Part shown: positions 14,512 to 18,462 of the stretch, piece by piece
Position numbering within the stretch: position 1 is the stretch's first letter
How the letters are laid out: every line of letters starts with the position of its first letter
Assembly: GCA_964455935.1 (NCBI GenBank)
Contig: CAYVZU010000079.1
Span: 1 to 18,462, forward strand
Length of the DNA stretch: 18,462 nucleotides
DNA from: CAYVZU01 sp964455935
GTDB lineage: Bacteria; Fibrobacterota; CAYVZU01
Reading direction: 5' to 3'
Translations under genes and position numbers: made by a program
Notes under the pieces: model-generated
Database searches by the model: none
Told to the model about the DNA's origin: nothing
Seen by the model: only the letters and a program-made list of their open reading frames with translations

Positions 14512-16695
14512 ATGAATACGAGCGATATTTCCGGCCTTCAGCTTAATCCCCAGCAGCAGGAAGCCGTTCTTCATCCGCCCGGTCCGCTTTTGGTGCTGGC
14601 CGGCGCGGGAACCGGAAAGACCCGGGTTCTGACCTGCCGGGTAGCCCGGCTCATTCGCGCAGGCGCTCATCCGGGTTCCATCCTGGCCGTAACCTTCACA
14701 AACAAAGCCGCCGGCGAAATGCGCGAGCGGATCCTGGAACTCGCGGGCCCGGGCGCATCGCAGAGCTGGGTTGGGACATTTCATGCCATCAGCGCGCGAA
14801 TTCTGCGCCGGGACGGGCAGCATCTGGGCTACACAAAAGCATTCACGATCTACGATACCGGCGACCAGAAGCGTATTCTCAAACGGGTTCTGGACCGGTT
14901 GGGCTTTTCCGAACGACAGACCCCGGTAAACCAGCTTCATGCCAAAATCAGCCGCGCCAAAAACAAGCTGATCGGCCCCCAGGACTTTCGCGACGGTTCG
15001 GATTTCCTTGCCGACCGGGTTGCCTCGGCCTATCGCCTGTACCAGGAGGAGCTCCGCGCCGCCAACGCCATGGATTTTGACGATCTCATCATGAATACCG
15101 TTCTCCTGTTCAGGAACCACCTTGACGTGGCCGGCCAGTACCGGAATCGGTTCGGCCACATCCTGATTGACGAGTACCAGGACACGAACATGGCGCAGTT
15201 TCAGTGGGTTCGCGGCTTGGTCGAGGCCAATGGCAGCATCACGGTCGTGGGCGATGACGACCAGTCCATCTATGGATGGCGGGGCGCGGATCTCAATAAT
15301 ATCCTGTCCTTCGAAAAAACATTTCCCTCGGCCAAGGTGATTCGCCTCGAACAGAACTACCGTTCCACGCCCGAAATCCTTCAGGCCGCCAATGCCGTGA
15401 TCGCGCACAATCGCAGCCGCAAAGGAAAGCGGCTGTGGACGGAGTGCTCCCCGGGGAGCCCGGTCAGCGTAATCCGTGTGGAAGACGAGATTGACGAGGC
15501 GGAACGGGTGGCGGATATTGTCACTGAAAAGAAGGGACGCTCGCAATCCGATTTTGCCATTCTCTACCGGACCAATGCGCAGTCGCGCGCGCTGGAAGAT
15601 GCCCTGCGCAACCGGGGAGTTCCCTACGTGATTGTCGGCGGGCTCCGGTTCTACGAACGCAAGGAAGTGAAGGATATTTTGGCTTACCTCCGCCTGCTGG
15701 TGAATCCGGCCGACGATCTAAGCCTGGAACGGGTAATCAATGTTCCCCGCCGCGGCATTGGCGACAAGACACTGGAATCGGTCCGGGCTTTTGCAGCCGA
15801 AAACCATGTTTCCCTCCTCGATGCGACGGCCAGGGCCGGGGAGATTGCGGACATTCCCGCCGGAGCGGCCAAACGTCTTTTGGGGTTTCACTCCATGCTT
15901 GACGGCTTGCAATCGGTTTGCGCCTTGTGCGCGCCCGTCGATCTGGTCCGCACGGTTCTGGAGGAGACGGGTTATATTCAGGAGCTTTCGGCCGAGGATA
16001 CCGAGGAAAGCCAGGAGCGGGTCCGCAACGTCGAGGAAATTGTGCGCGCTGTTGAGCGCTTCTGCGAACGTGCTTCCGAGCCGACAATGCAGAGCTTTCT
16101 CGAAGAGGTTTCGCTTCTCAGCGATATCGATCAATGGGACGACCGAAAGAAGGCCGTAAGCCTCATGACCCTTCACTGCGCCAAAGGACTGGAATTCCAG
16201 GTCGTGCTGATCACCGGTCTCGAACAGGGGCTCCTGCCTCTCATGCGAACCATGGGAGAGAGCGATGATATCGAGGAAGAGCGTCGCCTGTTTTACGTAG
16301 GACTGACCCGGGCGCGCGAGGAGGCTCATCTGTTCCATGCGCAAAACCGGCGCAGGTATGGTTCTGCCATGGCGGGGATTCCATCCCAGTTCATCGACGA
16401 ACTGGGCGTTGAGGCCGTTGAACGAAACGACCGGGCGCGTCCAATTCCGGCGGAGCCGGTTCGCAGAGAGGCCCCCCAGACCCGGGAGCGCCGGGCTTCG
16501 CCCATGCCAAGCTACGAAAACTTCTCGCAAGAAGAAAAAACGCTACGCGTGGGCGCCTATGTTCGGCATCCTGCCTGGGGCAATGGAAAGGTCCTGGATG
16601 TCAGCGGCTTTGGCACGGATACAAAACTGACCATTGCCTTTGGAACGCAGCAGAAGAAGGTCCTGGCCAAGTATGCGAACTTGGAGATACTCTAA
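14512..16695 (+). CDS. pcrA: ATP-dependent DNA helicase, PcrA/UvrD (superfamily 1A)
   Basis: The protein has 727 aa, the usual length for PcrA/UvrD. LNPQQQEAVLHP is the Q motif, AGAGTGKT (30-37) Walker A, TFTNKAAGEM motif Ia, DEYQDTN (220-226) Walker B, VVGDDDQSIYGWRGAD motif III, LEQNYRST motif IV, LMTLHCAKGLEF motif V and EERRLFYVGLTRAREE motif VI; all look intact. The C-terminal GAYVRHPAWGNGKVLDVSG to KYANLEIL segment is the PcrA-type Tudor-like domain that contacts RNA polymerase. It unwinds DNA 3'-5' in repair and in removing stalled polymerase or RecA. The ATG at 14512 has GAGGTG about 9 nt upstream; an extension 29 codons further has no family similarity. The 158-nt gap before it shows nothing recognisable. 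Confidence 0.97.
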   Translation: MNTSDISGLQLNPQQQEAVLHPPGPLLVLAGAGTGKTRVLTCRVARLIRAGAHPGSILAVTFTNKAAGEMRERILELAGPGASQSWVGTFHAISARILRRDGQHLGYTKAFTIYDTGDQKRILKRVLDRLGFSERQTPVNQLHAKISRAKNKLIGPQDFRDGSDFLADRVASAYRLYQEELRAANAMDFDDLIMNTVLLFRNHLDVAGQYRNRFGHILIDEYQDTNMAQFQWVRGLVEANGSITVVGDDDQSIYGWRGADLNNILSFEKTFPSAKVIRLEQNYRSTPEILQAANAVIAHNRSRKGKRLWTECSPGSPVSVIRVEDEIDEAERVADIVTEKKGRSQSDFAILYRTNAQSRALEDALRNRGVPYVIVGGLRFYERKEVKDILAYLRLLVNPADDLSLERVINVPRRGIGDKTLESVRAFAAENHVSLLDATARAGEIADIPAGAAKRLLGFHSMLDGLQSVCALCAPVDLVRTVLEETGYIQELSAEDTEESQERVRNVEEIVRAVERFCERASEPTMQSFLEEVSLLSDIDQWDDRKKAVSLMTLHCAKGLEFQVVLITGLEQGLLPLMRTMGESDDIEEERRLFYVGLTRAREEAHLFHAQNRRRYGSAMAGIPSQFIDELGVEAVERNDRARPIPAEPVRREAPQTRERRASPMPSYENFSQEEKTLRVGAYVRHPAWGNGKVLDVSGFGTDTKLTIAFGTQQKKVLAKYANLEIL

Positions 16696-16728
16696 AGAAA
16701 ATGCAACTACTCGGGTCTCTCGAAAGAA

Positions 16729-16868
16729 CCATGAAACCACAGAGGAAATACCGAGGCCGGAAAAGAGGACACAGAGTTGGAAAAGATCTATTCTGGTGCG
16801 GTGCGCGCCAGAAAGATTTCCCTCTGTGCTCTCATTCTTAACTCGGATTTCTCTCTGTGGTTTCATGG
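16729..16868. repeat. Inverted 'CACAGAGG' repeat element, 140 bp
   Basis: The ends CCATGAAACCACAGAG (16729-16744) and its exact complement (16853-16868) form perfect 16-bp arms. The interior repeats AGGACACAGAG and CCCTCTGTGCTC. There is no coding sequence. The 414-nt gap 16696-17109 consists of this element, the AT-rich element at 16888-17094 and the gatC promoter. Confidence 0.75.
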
Positions 16869-16887
16869 GAACCTGTGTAGTTACAAG

Positions 16888-17094
16888 AAAATTATGAATT
16901 GAAAATTTGGAAATTGTGAAATTTGGAAAAACGGAAACCTTGGGTTGCTCCTGATTGCGAACCGCCCTTTTGTCGAGTCGCTTCTCCGTTTGAAATCAGT
17001 TCGCAAAAGGAGTATAATAAAATATAGAGGAAAGCGCCTAACACTGGAGATTTCGGCATTATAGCGATTTTCCAATTCAATAATTCATAATTTT
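16888..17094. repeat. AT-rich inverted-repeat element flanking the gatC promoter
   Basis: AAAATTATGAATT (16888-16900) and its exact complement (17082-17094) bracket about 207 bp. The arms continue as imperfect AATTGAAAATTTGG-like sequence. The enclosed DNA contains the best promoter in the window. It may be an old MITE-type insertion or chance AT-rich arms. Confidence 0.45.
16990..17018 (+). promoter_or_regulatory. Sigma-70-like promoter for gatC-kdsB
   Basis: TTGAAA (16990-16995), a 17-bp spacer and TATAAT (17013-17018) match 11 of 12 consensus positions. Transcription would start near 17025, about 85 nt before gatC. Two 13-bp arms of an AT-rich repeat flank it. Confidence 0.75.
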
Positions 17095-17109
17095 TAATTT
17101 TACCTCCCT

Positions 17110-17397
17110 ATGGAAATCAGCAAAGAACAGGTCGACTACATTGCCCGGTTGGCACGGCTCGCGCTAACCGAAGAAGAACGCGAGACGTACGCCCGCCAAC
17201 TGGCGTCCATTCTGGACTACATCGACAAGCTTAACGAGCTCGATACAAGCCGCGTCGAAGCCACCTCGCACGTTGTGCACATCGAAACGGCCGTTCGCCA
17301 AGACGAGGTCAAACCAAGTCTAAGCCAGGATGAAATCCTCTGTAATGCACCGGATGCCAGCCCACCTTTTTTTCGGATCCCGCGCGTGATCCAATAA
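17110..17397 (+). CDS. gatC: Asp/Glu-tRNA amidotransferase subunit C
   Basis: The protein has 95 aa, normal for GatC. It starts MEISKEQVDYIARLARLALTEEE, with YARQLASILDYIDKLNELDT and the C-terminal PPFFRIPRVI belt sequence that clamps GatA to GatB. The GatCAB complex amidates Glu-tRNA(Gln) and/or Asp-tRNA(Asn). The ATG is preceded by TTTTACCTCCCT, with no purine-rich ribosome-binding site, unusual for a housekeeping gene behind a strong promoter. The next gene is kdsB rather than gatA or gatB, so the other subunits must lie elsewhere. Confidence 0.95.
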   Translation: MEISKEQVDYIARLARLALTEEERETYARQLASILDYIDKLNELDTSRVEATSHVVHIETAVRQDEVKPSLSQDEILCNAPDASPPFFRIPRVIQ

Positions 17398-17478
17398 GAC
17401 AAAACACGAACCGAAGCCGGTGAAGCCGGAAAAGATTGACTCCCGGGCCGTTATGCAGGCGAAACAGAGCTATCGAGC

Positions 17479-18231
17479 ATGAAAACTCCAAAAGCCATCG
17501 CAGTAATTCCCGCTCGCTATGGATCCACCCGCTTTCCGGGAAAACCCCTTGCCCTGATTGCGGGACGGCCGTTGATCCGCCATGTCTGGGAGCGGTGCCG
17601 GGAATCCGGAGTCTTTGATCAGATCATTGTGGCCACCGACGACCGGCGGATTTGCGATGCTGTCCGTCGCTTTGGCGGCAAGGCCATGATGACCTCGCGG
17701 CGGTGCGCTTCAGGAACGGACAGAATGGCCGAGGTGGCGCGCAAGACCGACGGGGATATTTATGTCAACGTTCAAGGGGATGGTCCTTGTGTTGGCCGCG
17801 ACGAACTCAGGGGGTGTTTAAACGCCGCCAGGGAGTCGGGGCCTTGCGAAATGGCCACAAGCGCCGCGCCCATCCGGTCGCTTGAACAATGGAAAGATCC
17901 CTCGGTCGTCAAAGTCGTGTGCGGCCGCGACGGACACGCCCTTTACTTCTCAAGGGCGCCCATACCGGCTCGCCGCGAAGGGGGATGGCCCGGGCAAACT
18001 TGCCTGGCGCATCTATCGGTGTACGCCTATCGCAGGGAGAACCTTCTGGCCTATGCGCGTCTCAAACCCGGTTCGCTCGAAAAACTGGAGTGCCTCGAAA
18101 TGCTCCGCGCCCTGGAGTGCGGCTGGCGGATCCGGATTGTGGAAACCGCGACAATCCATCCGGAGGTCGATCGGCCCGAAGATATCGCTGCCGTCGAAGA
18201 CTATCTGCGCCGGTCGCGGAGCCACGCCTGA
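17479..18231 (+). CDS. kdsB: 3-deoxy-manno-octulosonate cytidylyltransferase (CMP-Kdo synthetase), diverged
   Basis: The protein has 250 aa, the usual KdsB length. It activates Kdo as CMP-Kdo for lipopolysaccharide in the cytosol. IPARYGSTRFPGKPL (10-24) is the CTP-binding loop, VATDDRRI (51-58), ASGTDRMAEV (77-86), VNVQGDGP (96-103), ALYFSRAPIP (154-163), HLSVYAYR (178-185), SLEKLECLEMLR (199-210) and VDRPEDI (230-236) follow. The metal-binding Asp positions (D101, D231) are kept. Two conserved positions differ: GDEP reads GDGP (G102), and the His before the SGTDR motif is replaced (RRCASGTDR). The protein may be slightly impaired, or may handle a related sugar acid. It lies 81 nt after gatC without a good Shine-Dalgarno. 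A paralogue acting in capsule synthesis is the alternative. Confidence 0.88.
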   Translation: MKTPKAIAVIPARYGSTRFPGKPLALIAGRPLIRHVWERCRESGVFDQIIVATDDRRICDAVRRFGGKAMMTSRRCASGTDRMAEVARKTDGDIYVNVQGDGPCVGRDELRGCLNAARESGPCEMATSAAPIRSLEQWKDPSVVKVVCGRDGHALYFSRAPIPARREGGWPGQTCLAHLSVYAYRRENLLAYARLKPGSLEKLECLEMLRALECGWRIRIVETATIHPEVDRPEDIAAVEDYLRRSRSHA

Positions 18232-18254
18232 ATTCAGTCCCGCTCGCAAAGCCA

Positions 18255-18387
18255 TTCACCACTGAGGCGATGCATTAAGCTTGCCGAAATGCACGGAGGC
18301 CACAGAGAAAGAGAGGGTTTGGAGATCCCTTGAAGCATTTTTTTCCTTCTTTTCCGATCTCCGTGTGCTCTGCGTCTCTGTGGTGAA
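18255..18387. repeat. Inverted 'CACAGAGG' repeat element, second full copy
   Basis: TTCACCAC (18255-18262) pairs with GTGGTGAA (18380-18387); inside are GCACGGAGGCCACAGAGAAAGAG and CTCCGTGTGCTCTGCGTCTCTG halves. It belongs to the same family as 16729-16868. After it, 18388-18462 is AT-rich with no gene visible. Confidence 0.7.
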
Positions 18388-18462
18388 AAGTTGCCCCTCG
18401 TGCGAAATAAAAATCGTTTTCCCGCTGTATTATGATTTAATTTTAGTTTTAACGGTTTTACC

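Noticed and set aside
14443..15546. Long open frame on the minus strand opposite pcrA
   Set aside because: It mirrors the high-GC third-position pattern of the helicase gene, has no family motifs and no ribosome-binding site. The same holds for 15718-16530, 12437-13168, 11773-12390 and 4950-5720.

Overview
The window looks like chromosomal DNA of a Gram-negative bacterium. It carries a KdsB-type CMP-Kdo synthetase, a GspE/PilB-type ATPase with MshEN domains, and GatC of the indirect tRNA-amidation pathway. Several families of short dispersed inverted repeats sit in the gaps, including 'CACAGAGG' repeats and AT-rich 'AATTGAAAATT' tracts; such repeats are commonly seen in genomes of uncultured, slow-growing Gram-negative phyla. 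I cannot name the phylum from the sequence alone.

Left part (1-8019, all on the minus strand) is a cell-surface or protein glycan locus read right to left: sulfotransferase-like gene, CgeB-like glycosyltransferase, SAM-methyltransferase-like gene with a long C-terminal domain, second CgeB-like glycosyltransferase, then, beyond a roughly 186-bp MITE-like inverted-repeat element, a TPR-GT2 polyprenol-phosphate-type glycosyltransferase and a partial asparagine synthetase that runs off the window. The first four genes abut or overlap (1-nt gap, then two ATGA overlaps) and the last two are 3 nt apart, so they look co-transcribed apart from a possible promoter near the MITE. The likely joint job is to build and decorate a glycan.

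Middle part (8020-10441): a repeat-rich divergent gap, a small zinc-ribbon protein, an NDP-sugar epimerase/dehydratase, then a convergent 70-aa Cys-containing protein sharing a strong bidirectional terminator with the epimerase.

Right part (10632-18231, plus strand): rhomboid protease, thiL, a GspE/PilB-family protein whose ATPase signature residues are largely replaced (a probable pseudo-ATPase), a PcrA/UvrD helicase, a repeat-filled gap holding a near-consensus promoter, then gatC and kdsB. The right edge (18232-18462) is another repeat region without a gene.

The most unusual item is the intact 632-aa GspE/PilB homologue at 12455-14353. It has lost the Walker A lysine and both His-box histidines but keeps the tetracysteine metal site and two tandem MshEN-type regions. 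Next are the MITE-like element, whose insertion appears to have regenerated the stop codon of the gene it hit, and the glycan-decoration operon itself.
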